From an uncultured Umboniibacter sp. (GTDB lineage Bacteria; Pseudomonadota; Gammaproteobacteria; Pseudomonadales; DSM-25080), in NCBI RefSeq assembly GCF_947497555.1, contig NZ_CANMGY010000005.1:1-64000 (forward strand): a stretch of DNA of 64,000 bases, written 5' to 3'. This document shows, piece by piece, positions 20,153 to 34,729 of this stretch (its first letter is position 1; every line of letters starts with the position of its first letter). The notes under the pieces were generated by a model. It was not told where the DNA came from, did no database searches, and was given only the letters and a program-made list of their open reading frames with translations. A program made the translations under genes and the position numbers.

Positions 20153-21658
20153 ATGACTAACTCGCTGCATCCAAACAGCATCAACGCACGTCAAATAAAG
20201 TATATGAGTATGAAACTATCGAAATCATCGCTACGGCGAAAACTTAGCCAAGTCGGTTCGTCATTCGATGATCTGGTCGACCAGGGTAAAAGCCTAACGA
20301 GTCATCATTGGGAAAGACTTCGTCATCAGCGCCTTAAAGTGGGTGTGGCTGGGCTCTCCGGTGCGGGAAAATCAACCTTCATTACCAGTTTAATAGCGCA
20401 GTTGCGCGGGTTCGACGAGGCGACGTTAACATCGCTGTCAGCATCTGTTGAAGGACGCCTTCGTGCTGTCGAGCTGCTCGCCCTGAGCAAGCATCGTGAG
20501 GTACTAACCGCTTTTGCCGTGGACCAATTCTTACACGAACTCGATGCGGATGAACCAAATTTCCCGCCTTCAACTCAACAGCCTAGTGCTATCGATATTC
20601 GCATTAACTATGTGAGTCGCAAGGGTAAGCGAAAGGCTTTAACTCTCGAGCTTACTGATTTCCCTGGTGAATGGCTTGTGGATACCGCTTTGCTTAAGAT
20701 GAGCTATTCCGAGTGGAATAGTTGGCAGACTAAAATTTGGAGCCAAACAGAGCAAAATGAGATTACAGCGATGCTTGGACGGCTTCAGCTAGGCGTAGAT
20801 ACAGGAACCGAAGGAGGCTCGGATGCCGAGGCAAGACATTCTGAAGCCAGCAGCCTTTGTTTTCCGAGCGATGAATTGCTCTCGGTATTCGCGCAATATC
20901 GAAATTTTCTACAGTCCAAACGTTCAGAGTCAGGCGGCACACTCTACACCCCAGGACAAGTAACCGTCCCGAATGATAGCGTTGATGTATTTCCTGTTCC
21001 CATTTTCAATGTTGACGATTCAGATCGCAGCAAAGCGCTTTTAACGCTCATGGAGTCTCGTTACAACGAGTACGTTAAAACATCCGTTAAACCCTTCTAT
21101 GAGAACCATATAAAAGGACTAGATAGGCAGGTACTGCTCGTAGACGTTCAATCCGTGCTTCATCACGGCAAGAAGCGTAAGGAGGAGGTGTCTGAAGCAC
21201 TCGCATTAATCATGGGGCAAGTGATGTTCACTGAAGCGCACTCGCTAATGAATTGGTTAAGTCCGCACGTAGATAAGATCATGATCTACGCAACGAAGGC
21301 GGATCTAGTCCTCCCTGAAGACCACGAGGAAATGCGCCGTGTGGTGCAGCAGGTAGCACAGGATACCATTCGATATACCCAAACACAGGGTGCTAGTGTG
21401 CACGTCGAGGCCGTCGCGGCGATGCGAGTAACGCGTTACAGCAGGGAAGAGACTGGTGAATTTTTAACTGCCAGGACGGCTGAAGGAGAGTTCGTTCGCT
21501 TTCAAAATCCTACACTGATTGGCGCAGACTCACTTAATTACGATAGTTTCAAGCAATACGCTTTGCCGCAATTACAACCTAGGGTTAAGCACGGCGTACC
21601 GGAGCATCTCCGAATGGATGTGGCCATTGAACAAATATTGGGGGACTGGCTACGATGA
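20153..21658 (+). CDS. ycjX: YcjX-family P-loop NTPase (DUF463)
   Basis: A 501-residue nucleoside-triphosphatase of the YcjX family. It contains a Walker A motif GLSGAGKSTF (about 68-76), TDFPGEWLVD as a Walker B/switch-like block, and IYATKADLVLPEDH as a guanine-specificity-like block. The cellular role of the family is poorly known: E. coli ycjX belongs to the phage-shock regulon with ycjF. The start is uncertain. ATGs at 20153, 20204 and 20210 are possible and none has a clear Shine-Dalgarno. It overlaps ycjF by 4 bp. Confidence 0.88.
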   Translation: MTNSLHPNSINARQIKYMSMKLSKSSLRRKLSQVGSSFDDLVDQGKSLTSHHWERLRHQRLKVGVAGLSGAGKSTFITSLIAQLRGFDEATLTSLSASVEGRLRAVELLALSKHREVLTAFAVDQFLHELDADEPNFPPSTQQPSAIDIRINYVSRKGKRKALTLELTDFPGEWLVDTALLKMSYSEWNSWQTKIWSQTEQNEITAMLGRLQLGVDTGTEGGSDAEARHSEASSLCFPSDELLSVFAQYRNFLQSKRSESGGTLYTPGQVTVPNDSVDVFPVPIFNVDDSDRSKALLTLMESRYNEYVKTSVKPFYENHIKGLDRQVLLVDVQSVLHHGKKRKEEVSEALALIMGQVMFTEAHSLMNWLSPHVDKIMIYATKADLVLPEDHEEMRRVVQQVAQDTIRYTQTQGASVHVEAVAAMRVTRYSREETGEFLTARTAEGEFVRFQNPTLIGADSLNYDSFKQYALPQLQPRVKHGVPEHLRMDVAIEQILGDWLR

Positions 21659-22749
21659 GCAGCGTGAAGCGAACCGGACATATTGAGTTTACGACAGAGT
21701 TTGAAGTACCGGCTTCTGGGAATAGAGAAGGCAAGGTAGAGACCGCTGATGCCGAAGCATCGGCGATTCAGGAAAGAGAACAGAGTGAGTCTTGGCCGAC
21801 ATCACCCGCAATTTCTGATGATTCAAAGGGTTCAAGAGGAACGACAGTCAGCAGCCGCGTTATCTTTTGGAGTCGCTGGTTTTCGGTTGGTATTGCAACA
21901 ATCATCGTTATTGAAGGTTACCGACTGCTAAATTTTGCGTGGGAAGTTAACACTGTCTTTGGCGGAGCCATCACAGTGTTAATCGCCGGTTTAGTCGGCG
22001 CTGCTGGCTTTAGGCTTTGGCGATGGCGCCTCGCTGGAAAACAACTGAGTAACTACGAGACACTGCGCACCGATGCTGAACGCGCGCTAGTGCAACGTTC
22101 AGTGAAGCTAAAGAACGCCTGGCAGAAGGATGCTGAGCGGTATTTTAATAATCCTGATATGCAGCGATTGCTAACTAAAGTATCAAACGATGCAGGGGAT
22201 TACGGCGACAGCCGTGAATTCGTTCTAGCAATCGATCGGGCTTTGTGCCAACACCAAGATAAGCAGGCCCAGAAACTCATTGCTGAAACGGCAAAAAAAT
22301 CGGCGTTGGCGGTTGGAATTAGCCCCTTTGCAACGTTAGACATGATGCTGGTGTTTTGGCATTCGCTTCGGCTGGTCGACGGCATTGCCAAAATATACGG
22401 GTTACGTCCGAACGGTCGCGTACGTTATCAGCTAGCGCACAAGATGCTGCGGAATACATTTTCCATGGGAGCATCTGAGATTGGCTTACAGACTATTCTG
22501 CCTGAACTGGGACTGGGTATGGGCTCTCAGTTACTTGGTCGGGTTGGTCAGGGTATTGGCGCGGGAGTTCTGATGTCTCGCTTAGGGCTTGAGGCACTCA
22601 ACGCGGTTAGACCGGTCCCGTTTCATGAGTCGCCGCCAAAACTCAAGAGCATTGTTCGGGGGATTACCCAACGCGCTACAACGGAAGAGCTTGAAGCAAT
22701 GGGCGTGACGAGAGTTTTGGGTGAGAAGACGCAGGTAAAGCGTGGCTAG
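21655..22749 (+). CDS. ycjF: YcjF-family inner-membrane protein (DUF697)
   Basis: A 364-residue membrane protein always seen next to YcjX. The N-terminal 75 residues are polar and acidic. Two hydrophobic segments follow (about 78-97 and 102-122). The C-terminal DUF697 domain (about 215-330) includes ISPFATLDMMLVFWHSLRLV and glycine-rich LGLGMGSQLLGRVGQGIGAG. Function is not established. It starts inside the ycjX stop (ATGA), so the pair is coupled. Confidence 0.87.
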   Translation: MSSVKRTGHIEFTTEFEVPASGNREGKVETADAEASAIQEREQSESWPTSPAISDDSKGSRGTTVSSRVIFWSRWFSVGIATIIVIEGYRLLNFAWEVNTVFGGAITVLIAGLVGAAGFRLWRWRLAGKQLSNYETLRTDAERALVQRSVKLKNAWQKDAERYFNNPDMQRLLTKVSNDAGDYGDSREFVLAIDRALCQHQDKQAQKLIAETAKKSALAVGISPFATLDMMLVFWHSLRLVDGIAKIYGLRPNGRVRYQLAHKMLRNTFSMGASEIGLQTILPELGLGMGSQLLGRVGQGIGAGVLMSRLGLEALNAVRPVPFHESPPKLKSIVRGITQRATTEELEAMGVTRVLGEKTQVKRG

Positions 22750-22892
22750 TATATTTTGTACCGGCGTTGACAGGCCAGTAATATCGGGCCGAAGTTAAGT
22801 AAGTTACCAAACACTGAACAAGACCTTACGCGAATAATTAAGAACAAATTTACGACACAATTAATGATGAATTAACCTTAGAGGGAATAACC

Positions 22893-23522
22893 ATGGATAG
22901 TAACAAAGCGATTAAAGCGGCAATTATTGCGTCATTGTTAATGGGTACATCGGCAGCCTTGGCGAATCAAGAATTTGAGTTCAGCTCAACGTTTGATCTA
23001 ACTACGGTGGATGTTCAGGAACTGCAACTTCAACTCGACGTTGGGAAATTAGATTTTAACGTTGTGGACAACAACTCGTTGTCGATCACAGCGTTCATCG
23101 ACGGGGATGACTGTACTGGAGACAGCGAAGCCGATCCGAAGGTGGAAGCTAAGTTACGCGGTGATGTGCTTGAAGTCAGTGTTGATCATCAAGACTGCGT
23201 GGCTGACTTTACGATCGCAGCTCCGCGAACGCTTAAGACCAAAGTAGAAATGGGTGTCGGCGAATTGAAAGCTACCGCTGGTGACAACTTTAGAAGTACC
23301 GTCGGTGTTGGTGAAGTCACTATCCACGTTGATAGTGCTAGCTTTAGTCGAATCGACGCGGACGTGGGTGTAGGTGAGGTAGATCTTCGCTTAGACGACG
23401 GACGTGTTACTGAAAGTGATCGTTGGTTTGTCAATGAGAGCCTGACCTGGAGAGGAGACGGTGAAGCACGTCTTGAGGTTGAACTAGGCGTCGGCGAAAT
23501 TAGTATTCGCGAAGCTGAGTAA
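22893..23522 (+). CDS. Exported protein with repeated GVGE motifs
   Basis: A 209-residue protein with a clear signal peptide (about 1-24, cleavage near ALA-NQ). The mature part is acidic and predicted to be mostly beta strands. A motif of the form VGVGE followed by hydrophobic-polar alternation occurs four times (MGVGELKA, VGVGEVTI, VGVGEVDL, LGVGEISI), with an earlier related LDVGKLDF. This resembles the ladder-like beta repeats of DUF4097-type putative adhesins. Two cysteines (DDCTGD and HQDCVA) may form a disulfide. It has its own ribosome binding site (GAGGG) and a downstream terminator, so it is monocistronic. Confidence 0.8.
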   Translation: MDSNKAIKAAIIASLLMGTSAALANQEFEFSSTFDLTTVDVQELQLQLDVGKLDFNVVDNNSLSITAFIDGDDCTGDSEADPKVEAKLRGDVLEVSVDHQDCVADFTIAAPRTLKTKVEMGVGELKATAGDNFRSTVGVGEVTIHVDSASFSRIDADVGVGEVDLRLDDGRVTESDRWFVNESLTWRGDGEARLEVELGVGEISIREAE

Positions 23523-23583
23523 CGAGTATAAGCTTGCTAAGCTAACGGCTGCTCTGATTGGAGTGGTCGGAATAGCGGTAAGA

Positions 23584-23622
23584 TAAAAAAGGGTTTGGCT
23601 GAGAGGTCAGCCCTTTTATTTA
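23584..23622 (+). terminator. Rho-independent terminator of the GVGE-repeat gene
   Basis: GGCTGA-GAGG-TCAGCC (23597-23612) is a perfect 6-bp stem with a tetraloop. It is preceded by an A-run and followed by CTTTTATTT. It lies 62 bp after the stop codon of the plus-strand gene. Confidence 0.8.
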
Positions 23623-23778
23623 ATGTACATTATTTAACATAATATACATTATGCGTAGTGATAGATTACTTAATCAGGAAGATTGACCACAACCGCAACA
23701 GAGGCCTGACTATTGAATTTGAAGGTGCTATTAACCTTAGGGGTTGTCTCTGTGTCGCTTGAGGAAACAGCTGACGTA

Positions 23779-23883
23779 GTTAACATAGAATAAATTCGGG
23801 ACAGTGTTTTTTGTGAGCCTAGCTGCAATCCACTGAATGAAGCGTACTTTATGCGTGCATCTGTCCCGAATTGTAATGTTAAC
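23779..23883. repeat. 105-bp element with strong terminal inverted repeats (MITE/REPIN-like)
   Basis: Left end GTTAACAT (23779-23786) and AATTCGGGACAG (23793-23804) match right end CTGTCCCGAATT (23861-23872) and ATGTTAAC (23876-23883). That is 20 perfect base pairs separated by a 6/3-nt internal loop and a 56-nt centre. It lies in a non-coding stretch 3' to the minus-strand gene that ends at 23932. The core has no open frame. It may be a small non-autonomous mobile element or a large structured RNA end. Confidence 0.6.
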
Positions 23884-23931
23884 CTCCATCTGAAAGTTAA
23901 CTTGGTACGATTAGCTAAAGAACCCTGCGGA

Positions 23932-24321
23932 TTAGCTGGAAACAGTATTCTCTTCAGCGTTGCAACCTGGAATAGTGGTCACCTCGTGAATTTGAAGTTC
24001 CCAATCTTCGGAAAATCGGTTTTTGTGCTGTGCCGAAATACGGTATTTCGTGCAAGCCGCAACTTCGAAGCTAACGCCTTGCATTGTGGGTTCTCCATTT
24101 CCGTAAGGCTCTTTCGTTGTTTGAAGAACTAAAGTGTACGTGCCCTCATCGAGCCTCATTTGAGATCTATTTCTTATTTCTCCGTCTACCGCCTTGATAA
24201 CGATCCCATAATTATCATCATCTACAATAGAAGCGTCGCTGACAATAACAGCTTTGGAAGCAAGCGCTAAATTACTAATTGATATCCCTAAAACTACAAC
24301 AACGAGTTTGATTACATTCAT
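23932..24321 (-). CDS. Small exported hypothetical protein
   Basis: A 129-residue protein with a signal peptide (MNVIKLVVVVLGISISNLALA, predicted cleavage near residue 21-23). The rest looks like a compact beta-rich domain with two cysteines (AACTKY and PGCNAE). The segment DEGTYTLVLQTTKEPYG resembles small carboxypeptidase-regulatory-like or lipocalin-like beta proteins, but I cannot place it. The ATG at 24321 is preferred because AAGGA lies 6 bp upstream. The frame is open two codons further to a TTG. It is monocistronic and flanked by non-coding regions. Confidence 0.7.
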   Translation of the reverse strand: MNVIKLVVVVLGISISNLALASKAVIVSDASIVDDDNYGIVIKAVDGEIRNRSQMRLDEGTYTLVLQTTKEPYGNGEPTMQGVSFEVAACTKYRISAQHKNRFSEDWELQIHEVTTIPGCNAEENTVSS

Positions 24322-24780
24322 GATCAATCCTTATGCTCATTTAAAAAATACAATCAATATGAAAGCAACAAAGCGTTTTTGCGCCTCCTATACATGACCT
24401 TATACTAAGATTTCGGGTTAAGCAATTGACACGATCAGATGGCATGGCTTTAACATCTGCCCTGTTCTTTAACAGAAATGGCAACTTAATAATTTAAATG
24501 CTCGATTGCGTTTGTGGCTAACAAGGTAGTTGGTCGCGTTCGTTCTCCAAAAGGCTCATCTAAAATAGCATAATGAAAATAGACAGGAATTAACCTTAGG
24601 TGAGTGTCGGATCATTTCGCTGCGCCGTTTACCAAGGAATCCTGGCTTGGCGTTAAACGCATTTAGTGAACCCTTAGAGCAACTCATTCTGTAATTAATT
24701 CATCAAAAAAAAGCAGATACCTTATCAATAAGTATCTGCTTTGCTTAGCTTCTCAACAAACTGAGTTCTAGCTCGAAAAG
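24322..24780. other. Intergenic region before gor stop, with terminator
   Basis: These 459 bp, AT-rich compared with the genes, contain no recognisable gene. They should hold the promoter of the small exported gene (minus, reading left from 24321) and the gor terminator at 24705-24739. Short hairpins such as CTGTT-CTTT-AACAG (near 24462) and GTTTACCAAG with CTTGGCGTTAAAC (24628-24658, with a 3-nt bulge) are present. None is diagnostic. Confidence 0.5.
24705..24739 (-). terminator. Rho-independent terminator of gor
   Basis: GCAGATAC (24713-24720) pairs perfectly with GTATCTGC (24732-24739). On the minus strand the stem is followed by eight T residues (24705-24712). It lies about 40 bp beyond the gor stop and ends the minus-strand gene run. 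Confidence 0.88.
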
Positions 24781-26132
24781 TTAGTGACGAGTTGGTTGAC
24801 GCATTGTGACAAACTCTTCAGCGGCCGTTGGATGAATACCAATGGTCGCATCAAAGACCGCCTTAGTAGCGCCCGCCTTCATGGCAACGGCTAAGCCCTG
24901 AATAATTTCACCGGCATCCGGACCAACCATATGGCAGCCGACGACTCTATCTGACGCGTCGTCCACGATAAGCTTCATAAAGCTTCGCTCTTCGCGTCCA
25001 GAAACAGTGAACTTCATAGGGCGGAATTTGCTGGTATAGACTCTGATCTTGTCAAAACGTTCGCGAGCCTGCTCCTCAGTAAGCCCGACAGTACCAATAT
25101 TTGGCTGGCAGAACACTGCAGTAGCGATGTCCGCATAATCGATTTCATAGGTATTGTCATTGTAAAGGCGGTTAGCAAGACTCATACCTTCGGCCAGCGC
25201 AACAGGTGTTAGCTCCATGCCGCCAATGATATCACCAACGGCATAGACGTTTGGCGCTTTAGTTTCAAAGCTAATCGGATCCACATCAATATAACCGCGT
25301 TCGTTAAGCGTTACGCCCTGTTCAACAGCACCCAGGTTCTCTAGGTTTGGGTGGCGACCAATAGCGGTTAATACCGCATCCGCAGTGATGGTCTCACCGT
25401 TGGTTAGTTCGACCTTGAGCTCGTCGCCATGCTTGGTAATCGCAACGATGTTGCAGTTAAGCGCAAGATTGACACCCTTCTTCACAATCTCCTCGCTGAC
25501 TTCGCTACGAATGTCGTTATCGAACCCTCGTAGAATCTGATCGCCACGGTAGATTTGTGTAACTTCGCTACCTAAGCCGGCAAAGATACCAGCAAATTCA
25601 GTAGCAATATAACCGCCACCAAGCACTACAAAGCGCTTAGGGAATGTCTTAATGTAAAAGATCTCATTAGAGTCAATCATGAGTTCAGCGCCCGGAATTG
25701 ACGGGCGTGTTGGCCAGCCACCGGTAGCAATCAGAATGCGTTCTGCGGTGTAGCTAGTGCCGTTTACTTCAACAGTATTTGGCCCAGTAATGCGCCCTCT
25801 TCCGTCGATAACTGTGACGCCTGCTCCGCCTAGCATATTGCGGTAGATTCCGTTCAAGCGATCGATCTCATGTGTCTTATTGTCACGGAGCTTATCCCAA
25901 TCAAAGCCCTTGACCTCTACATCCCAGCCGTAAGCCGCTGAATCACTAAACTCTTCTTTGAACTGGCTGCCGTAGACGAAAAGCTTCTTAGGTACACAAC
26001 CTACATTGACGCAGGTTCCGCCCATATAGCGATCTTCGCATACCGCAACTTTGGCACCAAAACCCGCCGACATTCTGGCACAGCGAACACCACCGCTACC
26101 GGCGCCAATAACAAAGAGATCGTAATCGTAGT

Positions 26133-26136
<4 letters not shown>
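24781..26136 (-). CDS. gor: Glutathione-disulfide reductase
   Basis: A 451-residue FAD flavoprotein that reduces GSSG with NADPH. It carries the N-terminal FAD motif VIGAGSGG, the redox pair C42/C47 in GGTCVNVGCVPKK, a nucleotide-binding GGGYIATEFAG, the second FAD block VYAVGDI and the catalytic H435 in IHPTAAEE. Length is normal. It is the last gene of the serS-cysG-gor run and overlaps cysG by 4 bp, so it is cotranscribed with siroheme synthesis. Confidence 0.94.
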
Positions 26137-29223
<3,087 letters not shown>

Positions 29224-29244
29224 TAGTTACTCCGACTGCTAGTC

Positions 29245-30558
29245 CTAGTCATATCTCTGCCGGCCACTCGCTTCATCAAGCGCACGGAGATGCTTTAACT
29301 TATCACTAATCTTCGTCTCAAGACCTCGCCCAACAGGCTCATAAAGCCGAGTTCCATGGAGTTCAATAGGTAGGTAGCTCTCTCCCGCGGCGTAGGCCTC
29401 TGGCTCATCATGAGCATAGCGATAATCATCGCCAAAGCCAGCCTCTTGCATTAGCTTAGTAGGCGCGTTACGAAGATGGTTAGGAACTTCGTAGCTCCCT
29501 GCTTGAGCGAGTTGCTGAGCCGTTTTCCAGGCACTATATACCGCGTTGCTCTTTGGCGCGCTCGCAAGGTAGACCGCCGCCTGTGCTAAGGCCAGTTCGC
29601 CTTCTGGCGAGCCGAGTCGATGCTGAGACTCCCACGCTGCAAGGCATAATTCAAGTGCGCGGGGATCGGCATTGCCAATATCCTCGCTAGCCATACGAAC
29701 GAGCCGACGGGCAACATAGAGTGGCTCACAGCCTGCCGAGAGCATCCGTGCTAGCCAATAAATGGCCCCATCCGGTGAGCTCCCTCGGATAGACTTATGT
29801 AAGGCAGAGATTTGATCGTAGAAATAGTCCCCGCCCTTGTCAAAACGAACGGCGGCACTGGAAATTACATCGCGCAGGTCCGCATCCGACACCTTAAGGT
29901 CATCTGCGACATCAATCAGCATCTCGAGAAAACTTAAGCAGCGACGCGCGTCACCATCTGCTGCCGCGATTAGAGCATCCTGCTGCGAAGGAGTCATGAA
30001 CTCAGTAGGCAATTTGAGCTCATCATAAGCACGTTGTAATAGGAAGCCTAGGTCTTCAGCTGAGTGTGATTTGAGGCGATAAACCTTAACTCGAGAGATC
30101 AGTGCATTATTGACTTCAAAGGAAGGATTCTCGGTGGTGGCGCCTATGAAGATCAGATCACCGTCCTCCACGAAGGGCAGAAAAGCATCCTGTTGCGCTT
30201 TATTAAAACGATGGACTTCGTCTACAAATAGGACAACTCTACGACCGTGGGCACGGTACTGCTCCATTTGAGCGACCACTTCACGTATTTCTTTGGTACC
30301 AGAAAGGACGGCCGACAGTGCCAGGAATTCGGCATCAACCTGCTGGCTCAGAAGCCGTGCAAGCGATGTTTTCCCCACGCCAGGCGGCCCCCAAAAAATC
30401 ATGGAATGCAGCCGACGCCTATCAAGGAGTTTGCGAAGCGCTTTGCCGCTGCCGAGCAGATGAGTCTGCCCTACGTAATCATCAAGGGACTTAGGACGAA
30501 GCTTAGCGGCTAAAGGCTGATCCAGCGGCGTACTCTCGCTAAACAGGTCATTAGCCAC
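29245..30558 (-). CDS. rarA: Replication-associated recombination protein RarA
   Basis: A 437-residue AAA+ ATPase (MgsA/RarA) that acts at stalled forks, related to clamp loaders. It has Walker [14 protein letters not shown] (about 56-66), Walker [21 protein letters not shown], sensor [12 protein letters not shown], and the C-terminal tetramerisation part with [19 protein letters not shown]. It overlaps lolA by 8 bp. Confidence 0.95.
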   Translation of the reverse strand: MANDLFSESTPLDQPLAAKLRPKSLDDYVGQTHLLGSGKALRKLLDRRRLHSMIFWGPPGVGKTSLARLLSQQVDAEFLALSAVLSGTKEIREVVAQMEQYRAHGRRVVLFVDEVHRFNKAQQDAFLPFVEDGDLIFIGATTENPSFEVNNALISRVKVYRLKSHSAEDLGFLLQRAYDELKLPTEFMTPSQQDALIAAADGDARRCLSFLEMLIDVADDLKVSDADLRDVISSAAVRFDKGGDYFYDQISALHKSIRGSSPDGAIYWLARMLSAGCEPLYVARRLVRMASEDIGNADPRALELCLAAWESQHRLGSPEGELALAQAAVYLASAPKSNAVYSAWKTAQQLAQAGSYEVPNHLRNAPTKLMQEAGFGDDYRYAHDEPEAYAAGESYLPIELHGTRLYEPVGRGLETKISDKLKHLRALDEASGRQRYD

Positions 30559-31153
30559 CCGTTACGACCTCAACACCCTCTGGTGGAGTAAACTCGAACA
30601 TCTGATCTTCTGGAACACTGAAATTGTGCTGAAAAAAGACAACTTCGGTTCGCTGCCCGATTAAATCAACGTAATTAAGCCCGGCGATAAGGTCGCCATC
30701 TTGCACGAGTTCGATCACACTAAATTGACTCGTTGACAGCGGCGTAAATTTATAACCGTGAGCCAATTCCGTAATTTCAAAAACTTCGGCTATCGCCTCA
30801 ACATCCGCGTTGAAAAGTAAAGCGGGGTTTACCGGGCTGCTTGAGTCGATAGTTCGATAGGAAGCCTGTTCCAAATCAGGATCATATAGCCAAACACTGG
30901 AATCGTTCACGATTAATAACTGCGGCCATGGCGACAAAGTTTCCCAACGAAGGCGTTGCCCAGAAGCCAAGTCTGCACTACCCGAAGATGTCGTCATCAG
31001 CTGTCCATTCTCGTCGTAACTAGACTGCTCAAATTGTGCGCTAAAAGCGCTATGCTTCGCTAAGAGCGACGATAATTCGCTAAACTCCTGTGCGGGTGCT
31101 TGCGAAGAAAAGCTTGCTAATATGATTACTGACAATAGTCGTAACAACATCAT
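30551..31153 (-). CDS. lolA: Outer-membrane lipoprotein carrier protein LolA
   Basis: A 200-residue periplasmic chaperone that ferries lipoproteins from LolCDE to LolB. It has a signal peptide (about 1-22, cleavage near APA-QE) followed by the unclosed beta-barrel LolA domain. Markers include AQFEQSSYDENGQ, GSADLASGQRLRWETLSPWPQLLIVND-type strands and a C-terminal strand ending FEFTPPEGVEVV. It lies 4 bp after ftsK and overlaps rarA, the conserved ftsK-lolA-rarA order. Confidence 0.93.
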   Translation of the reverse strand: MMLLRLLSVIILASFSSQAPAQEFSELSSLLAKHSAFSAQFEQSSYDENGQLMTTSSGSADLASGQRLRWETLSPWPQLLIVNDSSVWLYDPDLEQASYRTIDSSSPVNPALLFNADVEAIAEVFEITELAHGYKFTPLSTSQFSVIELVQDGDLIAGLNYVDLIGQRTEVVFFQHNFSVPEDQMFEFTPPEGVEVVTGG

Positions 31154-31157
31154 AGTT

Positions 31158-33542
31158 TTACCTTACTGGTTTAGGAGCGAGTACTTTTCGCGCCCCGTTA
31201 TGGCCTGCCTCGGAGAGGACTCCGGCCTGTTCCATCGCGTCAACAAGGCGAGCAGCCCGGTTATAACCAACACGAAGCTGTCGTTGAACGGCCGACACTG
31301 ACGCCTTACGACTTTCGGTAACGAAAGCGACCGCTTCATCGTAGAGTGGATCCGATTCATCGCCACTGCCACCGGCATCCGCTTTATCCTCTTTCATGCC
31401 TGGTACCGCGATGTGTGATTGATCATCGAGGATACTATCTATGTAGTTCGGCTTGCCTCGCTTCTTCCAATTTGCGACCACAGCGTGCACTTCGTGATCG
31501 TCGACGAACGCGCCGTGAACTCGTTGAGTATTCGACGTACCCGGAGCCAAATAGAGCATGTCACCATGGCCTAGAAGTTGCTCCGCACCGCCCTGATCCA
31601 GGATAGTTCGTGAGTCAATTTTGGATGATACTTGGAAGGCAATTCGCGTGGGAACGTTGGCTTTAATCAACCCCGTAATAACATCTACGGAAGGCCTTTG
31701 CGTGGCAAGAATCAAATGAATGCCGGCGGCACGGGCTTTCTGAGCGATACGAGCAATAAGCTGTTCAACCTTTTTACCAACAATCATCATCATATCGGCG
31801 AATTCATCAATAATGACAACCACACTCGGTAACGCTTCTAATTTCGGTATTTCTAGCGCTTCGCCTTCAGGAACGTAAACCGTCTCGGGATTGAATAATG
31901 GATCATCGATAGGCTCCCCCGCTGCGATGGCCTCCTTGACCATACGATTATAGCCAGCAAGGTTACGAACGCCGAGTTTCGACATCAGTTTGTAACGGCG
32001 TTCCATTTCGCCAACACACCACCGTAGCCCGTTTTCAGCGTCTTCCATGTCAGTAATCACGGGTGTTAGTAGATGCGGAATCTCATCGTAAACAGACAGC
32101 TCGAGCATTTTAGGATCAATTAAGATTAATCTCACATCGTCAGGCGTTGATTTAAAAAGAAGGCTCAAGATCATCACATTGATCCCAACAGACTTACCCG
32201 AGCCCGTGGTTCCGGCGACTAATAAATGTGGCATCTTAGCTAAGTCACCTACAATCGGCTGACCACTGATGTCGTGACCTAAAGCAAGCGTTAATGGACT
32301 CTTCGACTGATCGAACACGGTTGAGTTGAGGACTTCCTGCAGCATAACCATTTGACGATGTTCATTAGGAATCTCAATGCCAACGAAGGATTTACCGGGG
32401 ATGATTTCGACGACGCGAACACTTTTGACCGCTAAGGATCTCGCAAGGTCTCTAGCGAGTGAGGTGATACGCGCACCCTTAATTCCCGCGGCGGGCTGAA
32501 TCTCGAAGCGTGTAACGACTGGACCCGGGAGTACGGCTTCCACAGTCGCGATAATATTGAACTCCTTTAAGCGCGCTTCGAGGAGTTGAGACATAGCTTC
32601 CAATGTGTTCGAGCTATAAGCGGGCTTACCGTTATTTTGCGGTGGATCCAACAAATCCAGCGTTGGTAACGTCCCAACAACCGCCTCGTCTTCAAAAATT
32701 GAAACCTGTTTCTCTCTCTGAAGGCGGGCACTGTCGATTTTAGACTTCGGTGGCGCGGACTGCACTATCTTGGGTTTTGGCTTAGGAGGTTTCACTTCCA
32801 TGGGTTCCGCCATAACCTTCACCGCCCGTTTTGGCGCTATGTTAGACCTCGGCTTTCGTGCAAATAGGCCTTTTATTAAGCCCGCTAGTGATTCGAAACC
32901 TGCCCGGAAGAGATTGAACGTTGCCCTAATGAAGCTCACTGTCAAGTTGCCCAGCCTTTTGAGCAACTGAAGCCAACTAAAGTCAACGAAGAGTGTGACG
33001 CCTATTAGAAACGAGGCACTAGCAAGCAATACACCCCCAAAAACGTTAAGCCATTCGATAGTCGGTGCCAACAGGTACTCGCCAATAATTCCACCAACGC
33101 CGAACGGAAGCTCGGTGGCTAATTCACCGAACATCAGCTCCACTAGCAGACACCCACTAATGCAAGTGATCAGTAGCGCTACAAAACGAATCGCAAGCGT
33201 AACACTACTGAAATCCATTTCATTGCGACGGTAAGCAAGAAAACTTAATACTCCACGCCAGATCACTAAGACCGCGAACAACCAGGTGATTGCGCCAAAC
33301 AGACTGAACAGAGCATCGGCTACGCGTGCGCCAACGATACCAATAGCATTTTGCACCGGTACGCCAGTGTTAGAGTTACTAAAACTTGGATCGGTAGCCG
33401 TCCAAGTGAACAGCGCAACGAGAAGAAGTGACCCGAAGGCGATGACCAGAATAGCTAAGGATTCCTTCGCGAAGCGCTCAACTAACTGGCTTGAACTGTT
33501 AACCGGAGAATTACTCACAAGCGATGCCCTTAAGTGGTTCAT
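31158..33542 (-). CDS. ftsK: DNA translocase FtsK
   Basis: A 794-residue septal DNA pump that helps XerCD resolve chromosome dimers. Four or five N-terminal membrane helices (about 30-190) are followed by a short linker (about 230-290). The motor domain has Walker [15 protein letters not shown] and Walker [14 protein letters not shown]. The C-terminal gamma winged helix (about 725-785) starts around [21 protein letters not shown] and would read KOPS sites. The linker is short, as in pseudomonads. It is divergent from trxB. Confidence 0.96.
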   Translation of the reverse strand: MNHLRASLVSNSPVNSSSQLVERFAKESLAILVIAFGSLLLVALFTWTATDPSFSNSNTGVPVQNAIGIVGARVADALFSLFGAITWLFAVLVIWRGVLSFLAYRRNEMDFSSVTLAIRFVALLITCISGCLLVELMFGELATELPFGVGGIIGEYLLAPTIEWLNVFGGVLLASASFLIGVTLFVDFSWLQLLKRLGNLTVSFIRATFNLFRAGFESLAGLIKGLFARKPRSNIAPKRAVKVMAEPMEVKPPKPKPKIVQSAPPKSKIDSARLQREKQVSIFEDEAVVGTLPTLDLLDPPQNNGKPAYSSNTLEAMSQLLEARLKEFNIIATVEAVLPGPVVTRFEIQPAAGIKGARITSLARDLARSLAVKSVRVVEIIPGKSFVGIEIPNEHRQMVMLQEVLNSTVFDQSKSPLTLALGHDISGQPIVGDLAKMPHLLVAGTTGSGKSVGINVMILSLLFKSTPDDVRLILIDPKMLELSVYDEIPHLLTPVITDMEDAENGLRWCVGEMERRYKLMSKLGVRNLAGYNRMVKEAIAAGEPIDDPLFNPETVYVPEGEALEIPKLEALPSVVVIIDEFADMMMIVGKKVEQLIARIAQKARAAGIHLILATQRPSVDVITGLIKANVPTRIAFQVSSKIDSRTILDQGGAEQLLGHGDMLYLAPGTSNTQRVHGAFVDDHEVHAVVANWKKRGKPNYIDSILDDQSHIAVPGMKEDKADAGGSGDESDPLYDEAVAFVTESRKASVSAVQRQLRVGYNRAARLVDAMEQAGVLSEAGHNGARKVLAPKPVR

Positions 33543-34728
<1,186 letters not shown>

Positions 34729-34729
<1 letters not shown>

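Noticed and set aside
23851-24132. Plus-strand open frame of 93 codons.
   Set aside because: It overlaps the opposite-strand gene with signal peptide and good ribosome binding site at 23932-24321, and begins inside the inverted-repeat element.
24500-24660. Possible integron attC site: GTTAAAC preceded by GGC, with nearby TAACAAGG and an imperfect stem.
   Set aside because: The left R box does not match RYYYAAC, the foldable unit at 24628-24658 is far too short for attC, and no integrase or cassette-like gene array is present.
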